DNA of 50,755 nucleotides from an uncultured Pelagibacteraceae bacterium (GTDB lineage: Bacteria; Pseudomonadota; Alphaproteobacteria; Pelagibacterales; Pelagibacteraceae): assembly GCA_902571235.1 (NCBI GenBank), contig CACGBI010000008.1, positions 1 through 50,755 on the forward strand. Direction: 5' to 3'. Shown in pieces: positions 42,319-50,755 of this stretch (the first letter of the stretch is position 1; each line of letters opens with the position of its first letter). The position numbers and the translations under genes were made by a program. The notes under the pieces are model-generated. The model was not told the DNA's origin. It saw only the letters and a list, made by a program, of their open reading frames with translations, and searched no databases.

Positions 42319-42829
42319 AATAGAAGAATTTATAAGAGTTGACCACGCTGGAGAACGTGGGGCTGTTAAGATATATGAAGGACAACTTCTTGCCTTAAAT
42401 ACTATTGTAAAAAATGAAGATTTAAAAAAGAAGATTGAGGAAATGAAAGTTCATGAAGTAGAACATTGCCAGTATTTTGAAAATGAAATTAATAAAAGAA
42501 ATATTAAGCCAACAAAGTTTTTACCATTATGGGATTTATTAGGAATTGGTCTAGGATTTGGATCAACTCTTCTTGGAAAAAAAGCTGCAATGTTATGTAC
42601 AGCCTCTGTTGAGGAGGTAATTGATAAACACTATTTAGATCAAATCAATCAATTAGGTCCAGATGAAAAAGAATTAAAAAAAAAAATTACCAAATTTAGA
42701 GATGATGAACTGGATCATAAAGATATTGCTTATGAGGAAGGTGCTACAAAAAAAGGATTTTACTCATTAATGGATAAAGTAATTAAAACAGGCTCAAAAA
42801 TTGCAATTAATATCTCTGAAAAAATTTAA
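42302..42829 (+). CDS. coq7: demethoxyubiquinone hydroxylase (Coq7 family)
   Basis: IRVDHAGERGAVKIYEGQL, EVEHCQYFE, VEEVIDKHY, DELDHKDIA di-iron ligands. Confidence 0.94.
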   Translation: MVSKNRIEEFIRVDHAGERGAVKIYEGQLLALNTIVKNEDLKKKIEEMKVHEVEHCQYFENEINKRNIKPTKFLPLWDLLGIGLGFGSTLLGKKAAMLCTASVEEVIDKHYLDQINQLGPDEKELKKKITKFRDDELDHKDIAYEEGATKKGFYSLMDKVIKTGSKIAINISEKI

Positions 42830-42835
42830 ATAAAA

Positions 42836-43405
42836 TTAAGATTCTAATTCTACATCCCAATACAAATAATCCATCCAACTTTTGTGAAGATAATTTGGTG
42901 GAAAATGCTTACCATTTTTATGTAAATCCTCTGTAGATGGTTGATATGGATATTGATTTAATTTCATATCTGAAAATTTTAGAAGTTTTCCTCCCTTTTT
43001 CACATTACATGTTGAACAAGCCGTTACAACGTTGTCCCAATTTGTTTCTCCTCCTTTAGACCTTGGCAACAAATGATCGAATGTTAATTCTTCTCCACTT
43101 CCACAGTATTGACATAAAAAACGGTCTCTTAAAAACACATTAAATCTTGTAAAACTTGGTTTTGATTGTGTTGCTACGTAACTCTTAAGTGCAATAACAC
43201 TTGGAAGTTTCATTTCAAAGGATGGGCTTCTTACTTTTCTATCATAATTACTCACAATTATTACTCTATCTAGAAAAACAGATTTTATTGCATCCTGCCA
43301 TGACCAAAGAGATAATGGATAATAACTCAAAGGTCTATAATCAGCATTTAAAACAAGTGCTGGGCATTTTTCTAAAGAAACATTTTTCTCAACAAATTCG
43401 TTCAT
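42836..43405 (-). CDS. HNH endonuclease
   Basis: CQYCGSGEELTFDHLLPRSKGGETNWDNVVTACSTCNVKKGG. Confidence 0.9.
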   Translation of the reverse strand: MNEFVEKNVSLEKCPALVLNADYRPLSYYPLSLWSWQDAIKSVFLDRVIIVSNYDRKVRSPSFEMKLPSVIALKSYVATQSKPSFTRFNVFLRDRFLCQYCGSGEELTFDHLLPRSKGGETNWDNVVTACSTCNVKKGGKLLKFSDMKLNQYPYQPSTEDLHKNGKHFPPNYLHKSWMDYLYWDVELES

Positions 43406-43451
43406 GAGTAAAATCTTATATCAAATAAATAAGTATATCAATGTTACTAAT

Positions 43452-44105
43452 TTACTTAATATTTTTTAAAATATAGTTTAGAGCTACGCTAGATGCCTCA
43501 ATCGGAATATGATGACCACAATTTTTGATTAGATGAGTTTCAATATTAACTTTTTCTCTTAAAAAAAAATCTTTTGCTTCCAATAAATGTGTCGGCGACA
43601 CAATATCATCATTATCACCGTGAAATAAAAGAACATTAGTATAGTTTTTTCTTCGTGTCTTAAGATTTTCAGTATTTATAATTTTTCCTGAAAAACCTAC
43701 TATAGAGCTAAAAGGTTGTTCATTTGTAAGGCCAACATTTATACACATCATACACCCTTGACTAAATCCAGATAAACAAATTTGATTATTCTCAATTTTA
43801 TATTCCTCTTTAATCTCATCTATAAATTGATTAATTTTTTTTTCTCCTTTTAAAGATTCATTTAAAATATAATTAGGATCATCTTTTGTTAAATCAAACC
43901 ATTGATAGCCTGATGGATTTATAGGGCAAGTTTCGTGTCCATTAGGACAAATAAAAATTGTATTTGGCATATATCTTTTCCAATTTAAAGCAAGCGTGCT
44001 TATATCTTTGCCATCTCCTCCATATCCATGAAGTAATACAACTACATTGTTAATATCCTTATCTTTTTCTGGATTTATATTTGTGCTTTCAAGACAAAAT
44101 GTCAT
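43452..44105 (-). CDS. phospholipase/carboxylesterase-type alpha/beta hydrolase
   Basis: VVLLHGYGGDGKDI, SGFSQGCMMC, HGDNDDIVSP, NCGHHIP. Confidence 0.87.
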   Translation of the reverse strand: MTFCLESTNINPEKDKDINNVVVLLHGYGGDGKDISTLALNWKRYMPNTIFICPNGHETCPINPSGYQWFDLTKDDPNYILNESLKGEKKINQFIDEIKEEYKIENNQICLSGFSQGCMMCINVGLTNEQPFSSIVGFSGKIINTENLKTRRKNYTNVLLFHGDNDDIVSPTHLLEAKDFFLREKVNIETHLIKNCGHHIPIEASSVALNYILKNIK

Positions 44106-44155
44106 AATAAGTTATATTTGTTTTTTATTTTAAAAAACACTCTACAATATAAATT

Positions 44156-44359
44156 ATGATTACAGGATTATTAGTTAAAATTTTATCTATTGTTCTTTTA
44201 ATTGCCGTTGGGATTGTATTGATTCTTGGTATAGGAACCCTATTTAAAGGAGGTAGTACTAGCAAGAAATATTCTAATAAATTAATGCAGCTGAGAGTTC
44301 TTTTACAATTTATAGCGATAATCCTTCTTGTAGCTTTTGCATATTTTTTCAAAGATTAA
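44156..44359 (+). CDS. twin-transmembrane HIG1-domain-like small protein
   Basis: 67 aa, two hydrophobic helices, SKKYSNKLMQLRVLLQFIAIILL. Confidence 0.72.
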   Translation: MITGLLVKILSIVLLIAVGIVLILGIGTLFKGGSTSKKYSNKLMQLRVLLQFIAIILLVAFAYFFKD

Positions 44360-44865
44360 TTATAATTTTTGATCCATTGTATAAATTCTTCATCTTTAAA
44401 ATTGATTGAGCCAATAACTCTTGCAAACTCTTGATTATCTTTATTGAATAAAATTGTAGTTGGTAGACCTCTTAGGCTGAAATCTTTAGCTAAAGTTTTA
44501 GGATTATCAAAATAAATATTTAAATTTTTAATATTCAGATCTTTAAAGAATTTCTTAGATTTTTTATAACTATCTTTGCCAACATTAATTGGGAATATTA
44601 TGATATTATCTAATTCTGGATTTATTTTCAAAGCATCAAGAGAGGGCATTTCTTTTTTGCAAGGTGCACACCAGGTAGCCCAAAAATTCAATAATACAAG
44701 TTTTCCTTTAAAGTCAGATAAATTTATAATTTTTTCATTAAGATCAAGAAAAGTGATATTTTTATATGACTTTGTCTCTTTGTTAATAGCAAGATTTTTG
44801 ATTTTTGGTACTTCATTAGCTAACGCTGATGTAACAAGAAATATAAATATTATTAAAAATCTCAT
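44356..44865 (-). CDS. TlpA-like periplasmic thioredoxin-fold protein
   Basis: Signal peptide MRFLIIFIFLVTSALA, LLNFWATWCAPCKKEMPSLD, RGLPTTILFNKD. Start corrected from 44913. Confidence 0.88.
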   Translation of the reverse strand: MRFLIIFIFLVTSALANEVPKIKNLAINKETKSYKNITFLDLNEKIINLSDFKGKLVLLNFWATWCAPCKKEMPSLDALKINPELDNIIIFPINVGKDSYKKSKKFFKDLNIKNLNIYFDNPKTLAKDFSLRGLPTTILFNKDNQEFARVIGSINFKDEEFIQWIKNYN

Positions 44866-44889
44866 ATTTAATAGGTATAAGTAGTTATC

Positions 44890-46281
44890 ATGGCTAAAAA
44901 TAAAAACAACCAAGCAATTTGGAGTACAAGAATAAAGAAAAAAGCATCTACACTTTTTGAAAAAGTTGGAAGCTCTATTGATGTAGACAAAAGATTATAT
45001 AAAGAAGACATTTTAGGCTCAATCGTACACGTTGAAATGTTATTTAAGCAAAAAATAATATCTTTTAAAATTAAAAATAAAATTATTTATGGATTACAAA
45101 AGATAGAAAAAGAAATATCAAAAAATAATTTTGAATTTGATAAAAAATATGAAGATATTCATATGAATATTGAAAAAAAACTTTTTCAAATTATAGGAGA
45201 TGAAGCAGGTTATATTCATACTGCTAGATCAAGAAACGATCAAGTTATAACTGATTTAAAAATGTGGATAAAATCAGCTACTCAAGAAGTGAATCACAAT
45301 TTAGATAAAATTATTAAATCAACTATTAAACTTGCAGAAAAAAATGTTGAAACAATTATGCCTGGTTTTACACATTTAAAGAATGCACAACCAATATCTT
45401 TAGGACATTATTTTATGGCCTATGTAGAAATTTTTAAAAGAGATAAAAAAAAATTTAATAATAATATTGAAATTTTAAATGAATGTCCCCTTGGTGCAGC
45501 CGCATTGTCTGGTACTTCATTTAATATAGACAGGCATTACACTTCTAATAAACTTGGTTTTAAAAACCCAACAAATAATTCTATAGACACCGTTTCAGAT
45601 AGAGATTTTGTTTTAGATTTTCTATTTAGTATTTCTTTATGTTCAATGCATATTTCAAGAATTGCAGAAGAATTAATTATTTGGAATTCAGATGGTTTCA
45701 ATTTAATACAACTTTCAGATAAGGTCGTGACTGGATCTTCCATAATGCCACAAAAAAAGAATCCAGATCTACTTGAGTATTTAAGAGGTAAATCTGGCTT
45801 TGCATTTGGAAATTTATTTTCAATGCTTACAATACTCAAAGGTTTGCCACTCTCCTATTTTAAAGATATGCAGGATGACAAAACATTAGTTTTTAAATCA
45901 TACGATACTTTAATTAACAGTCTAAAAGTATTTAATGAAATATTAAAAAATGTTTCACCAAATAAAGAAAGAATGTTTGAACTTGCTGATACAGGTTTTA
46001 TTACAGCAACTGATCTTGCAGATTACTTAGTTAAAAATCATTCAATGTCATTTAGAAAAGCGTATCAAAAAACTGCTGAAATAGTAAATTTTGCTGAAAA
46101 GAAAAGAAAGAAATTGAAGGATCTCAAAATTGAAGAATTGAAAAAAATTGAACCAAAATTAACAAAAGAAGTTTTGAAAATTTTTAATTTAAAAAATTCA
46201 ATAAATTCAAAAAAATCTTATGGAGGAACATCTTTTGAAAACATCAAAAAAATGATAATGAAATATAAAAGAAATAAATGA
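44890..46281 (+). CDS. argH: argininosuccinate lyase
   Basis: HTARSRNDQVITDLKMW, GSSIMPQKKNPDLLEYLRGKSG. Confidence 0.97.
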   Translation: MAKNKNNQAIWSTRIKKKASTLFEKVGSSIDVDKRLYKEDILGSIVHVEMLFKQKIISFKIKNKIIYGLQKIEKEISKNNFEFDKKYEDIHMNIEKKLFQIIGDEAGYIHTARSRNDQVITDLKMWIKSATQEVNHNLDKIIKSTIKLAEKNVETIMPGFTHLKNAQPISLGHYFMAYVEIFKRDKKKFNNNIEILNECPLGAAALSGTSFNIDRHYTSNKLGFKNPTNNSIDTVSDRDFVLDFLFSISLCSMHISRIAEELIIWNSDGFNLIQLSDKVVTGSSIMPQKKNPDLLEYLRGKSGFAFGNLFSMLTILKGLPLSYFKDMQDDKTLVFKSYDTLINSLKVFNEILKNVSPNKERMFELADTGFITATDLADYLVKNHSMSFRKAYQKTAEIVNFAEKKRKKLKDLKIEELKKIEPKLTKEVLKIFNLKNSINSKKSYGGTSFENIKKMIMKYKRNK

Positions 46282-46412
46282 TAAAAAAAATTTGTATATT
46301 AATATTTGTAACAATTATAATTTCTTCTTGTGGTAAAAAAGGGGATCCTGTTTATAAAGAAGAAAATCAAACCTCAGGAAAAATAAGTGTTCAAATTACT
46401 TACTTTTCATGA
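46278..46412 (+). CDS. small LptM/YifL-like lipoprotein (44 aa)
   Basis: MIKKICILIFVTIIISSCGKKGDPVYKEENQTSGKISVQITYFS; lipobox ISSC then GKKGDPVY; ATGA overlaps with argH and lysA. Absent from the ORF track. Confidence 0.82.
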   Translation: MIKKICILIFVTIIISSCGKKGDPVYKEENQTSGKISVQITYFS

Positions 46413-47623
46413 TTTATAAAAAAAACAAACTCACGTTAGATCGTTTTTATATTAGTTCAATTATAAAAAAATATAAAACTCCTATATACTGTTACTCTTA
46501 TCAAAAAATTAAAGAAAATATCCAAAATTTGAAAAATCATTTTAAAAAAATAAATCCTTTAATTTGTTATGCTGTAAAAGCAAATTCAAATTTAGGTATT
46601 TTAAAAGAAATAAGAAAGAATAACCTCGGTGCAGATGTAGTTTCTTTAGGTGAACTAATGAAAGCACTAAAAGCAGGAATTCAACCAAAAAAAATTGTAT
46701 TTTCAGGTGTTGGAAAAATTACAGAAGAAATAGAATTTGCCATAAACAAAAATATACTTCTAATTAATGCAGAGTCTGAAAGTGAAATATTAGAAATTGA
46801 AAAAATTGCGAAAAAGAAAAAGAAAATTGTTAATATTGGTATTAGATTAAATCCTAATACTGATGCAAAAACTTTAAGACAAATTTCGACTGGTAAAAAA
46901 GAAAATAAATTTGGTGTAGACCAAAAAATTTTTTCTCATTTAGTTAATATAGTAAAAAAATCAAAAAATTTAAATTTAAAATGTTTGAGTGTACATATTG
47001 GTAGCCAAATACTTAATAACAAACCATATGTAAATATGCTTAAAGCAGTAAGCAAAGTAATAAAGAAATGTAATTATAACTTTGAATATATAGACCTCGG
47101 GGGCGGTATGGGAATAGATTACATTCATAATAATTCGAAATTAAATCTCAAAAAATATTCTCAAGAGATAGAAAAATTTTTAAAAGTTAATAATTGTAAA
47201 ATTATTTTTGAACCAGGAAGATCTATAATAGGTAATTCAGGTATTTTAATTACAAAAGTAATATATATTAAAAAAGGATTTAAAAAAGATTTTGTTATTC
47301 TAGATGCTGCAATGAATGATTTAATGCGACCAGCTTTATATGGTGCCACTCATAAAATAATACCTCTAAAAAAAATTAATTCAAAATCCAAAAAAGTTTA
47401 TGAATTTGTAGGACCTATATGTGAAAGTACTGATACATTTTTGACAACTAAAAATTATCAAAAATTACATGAAAAAGATTATTTAGTAATTTGTGATGTT
47501 GGTGCTTATGGTATGTCATTAGCGTCTAATTATAATCTAAGACCTAAACCTCTGGAAATTTTAATCAAAAACTCAAAAATCCTTACTTTAAATAAAAGGC
47601 AAAAAATATCTGAATTAATGTAA
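46409..47623 (+). CDS. lysA: diaminopimelate decarboxylase
   Basis: CYAVKANSNLGILKEI, SVHIGSQI, DLGGGMGIDY, EPGRSIIGNSG, GPICESTDTF. Confidence 0.96.
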   Translation: MIYKKNKLTLDRFYISSIIKKYKTPIYCYSYQKIKENIQNLKNHFKKINPLICYAVKANSNLGILKEIRKNNLGADVVSLGELMKALKAGIQPKKIVFSGVGKITEEIEFAINKNILLINAESESEILEIEKIAKKKKKIVNIGIRLNPNTDAKTLRQISTGKKENKFGVDQKIFSHLVNIVKKSKNLNLKCLSVHIGSQILNNKPYVNMLKAVSKVIKKCNYNFEYIDLGGGMGIDYIHNNSKLNLKKYSQEIEKFLKVNNCKIIFEPGRSIIGNSGILITKVIYIKKGFKKDFVILDAAMNDLMRPALYGATHKIIPLKKINSKSKKVYEFVGPICESTDTFLTTKNYQKLHEKDYLVICDVGAYGMSLASNYNLRPKPLEILIKNSKILTLNKRQKISELM

Positions 47624-47634
47624 CATTCAAACTA

Positions 47635-48336
47635 ATGTTAAGAAGTATATTATTTTCTATAGTTTTCTTTTTAGGAATTTTTTTTATATCAATAATTTTT
47701 TTACCAGCTTTGTTATTACCTCAAAATATTGTCTTAAAAGGAGGTAAATTGATGGGTCATTGGGCGAGCTTTTGTCTTCAAACAATACTATCTGTAAAAA
47801 TTAAAATTTTAGGTAAAGAAAATATTATAAATAATGAAAAGTTTTTTATTGTGTCATCTCATCAATCAATGTTTGAAACTTTTTATCTTCAAACAATTTT
47901 CAATGCTCCTGTATTTATTTTAAAAAAAGAATTAATTCTTATCCCTATTTTTGGTTGGTATTTAAAAAAAATTGGGTCAATTTCTATAAAAAGAAATAAG
48001 GTTACTAAAGATAATTTAGGTTTTTTTGAGGATATTTCGAAAATGAAAAACGAAACTCAAAGACCATTAATAATTTTTCCTCAAGGAACTAGAGTCAAGC
48101 CAGACGAAAGACCGCCATTTAAAAAAGGTGCTGGCCGAATTTATGAAGAGCTTAGAATATCCTGTCAACCTATTGCAATAAATTCTGGTTATGTATGGCC
48201 TAAAAGAGGTTTTAAAAAATCAAATAAAGAGATAATCATATCCATATTGCCAAAAATTGTTTCGGGAATGGATAAAAATGAATTTATAAAAAACTTGGAA
48301 GAAAAGATATATACTGAATTAAATAATATTAACTAG
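47635..48336 (+). CDS. plsC: 1-acyl-sn-glycerol-3-phosphate acyltransferase
   Basis: SSHQSMFETFYL (H-x4 motif variant), IIFPQGTRVKPDERPPFKKGAG. Confidence 0.88.
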   Translation: MLRSILFSIVFFLGIFFISIIFLPALLLPQNIVLKGGKLMGHWASFCLQTILSVKIKILGKENIINNEKFFIVSSHQSMFETFYLQTIFNAPVFILKKELILIPIFGWYLKKIGSISIKRNKVTKDNLGFFEDISKMKNETQRPLIIFPQGTRVKPDERPPFKKGAGRIYEELRISCQPIAINSGYVWPKRGFKKSNKEIIISILPKIVSGMDKNEFIKNLEEKIYTELNNIN

Positions 48337-49445
48337 CCCTTCATAGGCATAACAACATAAATACTATCAAAATCTCCAGGATCTTTAATTAAAGCTGGTG
48401 ATCCGGTATCATTAAAATAGATTTCAATTTTTTCACCATCTAACTGAGAAGCTACATCTATTAAATATCTTGAATTAAAACTTATTTCTAAATCATGATC
48501 AAAATTAACATTTAGTGTCTCATTACCATCTCCACTATTTGTATTATTCACAGAAAGATTTAAAGCATCTTTTGTTAAGCTAAATTTTACACCATCTTTT
48601 TTATCTAAAGATACTGATGCAACACGATCAACAGATCCTAAGAATAATTTTAAATCTATTTCAAGTTTTTTTTGATTATTTTTTGGAATTACTTGAATGT
48701 AATTTGGAAATTTTCCATCAATTAATTTTGAAATTAAAATACTATTTTTTAATTCAAATTTTATTTTAGACTTAACATTAGATATTTTTACATCACCATC
48801 AAAATTATCTAAAAGTGAAACTAATTGAAATATCGTTTTTTTAGGTAAGATAATTGGGTCAAAATTAATTTTTTGATCAAGCCTTATCTTCGAAATAGAC
48901 ATTCTATGACTATCAGTTGCTACTGATGTTAAATAGGTTTTGTCATCTACCTCTGTTTGGTGAAAATATATTCCACTTAAATAATGTCTTGTTTCATCAT
49001 TTGAAATTGAAAATTTACATTTATTAAGAAGTTTCAGTAAACTTTTAGAATTAATTGAAAACTCATAATCATTAAAATTTTCATCTGTTAAGGGAAATTC
49101 TGAATGACTAATACAATTTAAATTAAAAACTGATTTTTCAGATTCTAGTTGAAGTTTATTATTATCAGATAAGGATAAATTTATTTTTTTTCCAGAAGAA
49201 AATTTTCTTACAATATCGTACATTATTGATGATGTGGTAGTTGTTTTACCTTCTTCAATTACTTCAATATTATTTATTTGATGTACAAATATAAGATCAA
49301 GATCAGTTGCTGTAATTGTTAGTTGCGAATTACTTACATCTAACAAAACATTTGATAATATAGGTAACGTACTTCTTTTTTCTATAACACCCTGACAATA
49401 ACTTAAAGCCATTTGCAAATCTTGCTGATTAACGTTAAATTTCAT
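48333..49445 (-). CDS. dnaN: DNA polymerase III beta clamp
   Basis: MKFNVNQQDLQMALSYCQGVIEKRSTLPILSNVLL, ATDLDLIF, C-terminal VVMPMKG. Confidence 0.96.
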   Translation of the reverse strand: MKFNVNQQDLQMALSYCQGVIEKRSTLPILSNVLLDVSNSQLTITATDLDLIFVHQINNIEVIEEGKTTTTSSIMYDIVRKFSSGKKINLSLSDNNKLQLESEKSVFNLNCISHSEFPLTDENFNDYEFSINSKSLLKLLNKCKFSISNDETRHYLSGIYFHQTEVDDKTYLTSVATDSHRMSISKIRLDQKINFDPIILPKKTIFQLVSLLDNFDGDVKISNVKSKIKFELKNSILISKLIDGKFPNYIQVIPKNNQKKLEIDLKLFLGSVDRVASVSLDKKDGVKFSLTKDALNLSVNNTNSGDGNETLNVNFDHDLEISFNSRYLIDVASQLDGEKIEIYFNDTGSPALIKDPGDFDSIYVVMPMKG

Positions 49446-50755
49446 TTTCTTTGTTGTTATAAAGTATCTGATTTTTCAATTTATTTATATTAGCTACCAT
49501 ATCAGGATCTTTTTCTTTGAGCTTTTCTATTGTTTTAACTGAATGAATAATTGTTGTGTGATCCCGATTTGAAAATTCTCTTCCAATTTCAGGTAGAGAT
49601 TTTGAGGTTAAAATTTTAGTTAAATATATTGCTGTCTGCCTTGGTCTAACAAGATATCTTGATCTTCTTGAAGATAACATCTCATTTTTACTAATTTTAA
49701 AATATCTGCAAACTAATGTTTGAATCAAATCAATTGTGACTTTGTTTTCAGATATATTTAAAAGATCTTTTAAAACAATTTTTGTTTCTGATAAATTTGG
49801 AGCTCTATTATAAATTCTTGAGAAAGAAACTATTCTATTTATTGCACCAACTAGCTCTCTTATACTAGCAGTAATTTCAGTACTAATATAATCTTGAATT
49901 TCTTTTGTAATATTAATTTGATCAGTATAAAGATTATTCAATTCTTCATTTTTTTGTTCGACAATTTTTTTTCTTAACTCATAGTCAGGTTTTTGTATAT
50001 CAACTACCAAACCCCCTGAAAATCTGGATTTTATTCGTTCTTGAATCCGTGATAATTTATTGGGTGCTCTATCGGCAGAAACAATAATCTGTGATCCTTT
50101 ATCAAGCAAAGCATTGAAGGTATGAAAAAACTCTTCTTGCATAGCTTCTTTTCCATTCATAAACTGAATATCATCAATTAATAATATATCTGTATTCCTA
50201 AAATACTCTTTAAATTTAACCATATCATTTGATTTTATAGATTTAACAAATTGATACATAAATCTTTCAGCTGAAATAAACATTACTTTGTTATTTTTCT
50301 TTAATTCTAATCCTATAGCATTAAGTAAATGGGTTTTGCCTATTCCTACACCGCCATAAATATATAACGGATTATAATGAGAAATATTTTCAGACACTTT
50401 GATTGAAGCCTCATAGGCTAATTTATTACTTGAGCCAGTCAAAAAATTATCGAATCTTTTGTTGGGATCTATACGATTATACTGAAGATATGAATCTTTT
50501 ATAAAAGAAACATTTTTTTCATTATTAAGATTTTTAATTACGTCGTTTTCTACATCATTTTTACTTTTTTTTGAGTCAGCTATTTTAAACTCAATTCTAA
50601 TTATATCTTTTTTATGACTTCTAACTACTTGTAAGATTTGATCTAAATATCTTGATGTAATCCAGTCTCTTATAAATCTCGTTGGAACTGTTAATAATAT
50701 ATAATTACTAAACTCTTCTATGAAATTAATTTTTTTTAACCAACTCTCATAAATA
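49435..50755 (-). CDS. dnaA: chromosomal replication initiator DnaA, N-terminus cut by window end
   Basis: NPLYIYGGVGIGKTHLLNAIG, SRFSGGLVVDIQKPDYELR, FSNRDHTTIIHSVKTIE. The frame stays open past 50442 (QYNRIDPNKRFDNFLTGSSNKLAYEAS) to the edge, so the listed TTG start is internal. Confidence 0.96.
   Translation of the reverse strand, partial: IYESWLKKINFIEEFSNYILLTVPTRFIRDWITSRYLDQILQVVRSHKKDIIRIEFKIADSKKSKNDVENDVIKNLNNEKNVSFIKDSYLQYNRIDPNKRFDNFLTGSSNKLAYEASIKVSENISHYNPLYIYGGVGIGKTHLLNAIGLELKKNNKVMFISAERFMYQFVKSIKSNDMVKFKEYFRNTDILLIDDIQFMNGKEAMQEEFFHTFNALLDKGSQIIVSADRAPNKLSRIQERIKSRFSGGLVVDIQKPDYELRKKIVEQKNEELNNLYTDQINITKEIQDYISTEITASIRELVGAINRIVSFSRIYNRAPNLSETKIVLKDLLNISENKVTIDLIQTLVCRYFKISKNEMLSSRRSRYLVRPRQTAIYLTKILTSKSLPEIGREFSNRDHTTIIHSVKTIEKLKEKDPDMVANINKLKNQILYNNKENEI

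Noticed and set aside
49435-50755. oriC / DnaA boxes near dnaA
   Set aside because: Only coding sequence of dnaA and dnaN is visible; the region upstream of dnaA lies outside the window, so no origin can be claimed.

Overview
This 50.8 kb window is AT-rich, gene-dense and streamlined. Gene content and order look like an alphaproteobacterium of the SAR11/Pelagibacter type (inference from composition and synteny; no search was run). It is almost entirely coding. Recognisable genes include aroB (cut by the window start), bolA, a J-domain protein, cobS/cobT, a RegB-like histidine kinase, gyrB, two glycosyltransferases beside tRNA-Ser, the block thrS-infC-rpmI-rplT-pheS-pheT-lepA, gltB/gltD, uppP, aceE/aceF, an acetyl-CoA acetyltransferase, a SUV3-like helicase, ferredoxin, carD, an acyl-CoA synthetase, dedA/dsbB/coq7, argH/lptM-like/lysA, plsC, dnaN and dnaA (cut by the window end). 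Three tRNAs are visible: Ser-GGA, Arg-ACG and Leu-CAA. I saw no rRNA, CRISPR array, transposon or prophage. The most interesting unannotated object is a small transcription unit at about 39.0-39.2 kb on the minus strand. It has a consensus-like promoter, a 5' hairpin, a strong Shine-Dalgarno sequence, a 29-aa Lys/Arg/Ala-only-style miniprotein (MPKKRRKAAKKTKKKAKKKAKKAKKRRRR) and a bidirectional terminator shared with carD. Other points of interest are an AceE with a fused N-terminal lipoyl domain, operator-like palindromes upstream of gltD and aceE, a CobST pair with no cobN in the window, a GyrB Toprim-region insertion, and four convergent gene pairs that share one palindromic stop tetranucleotide.
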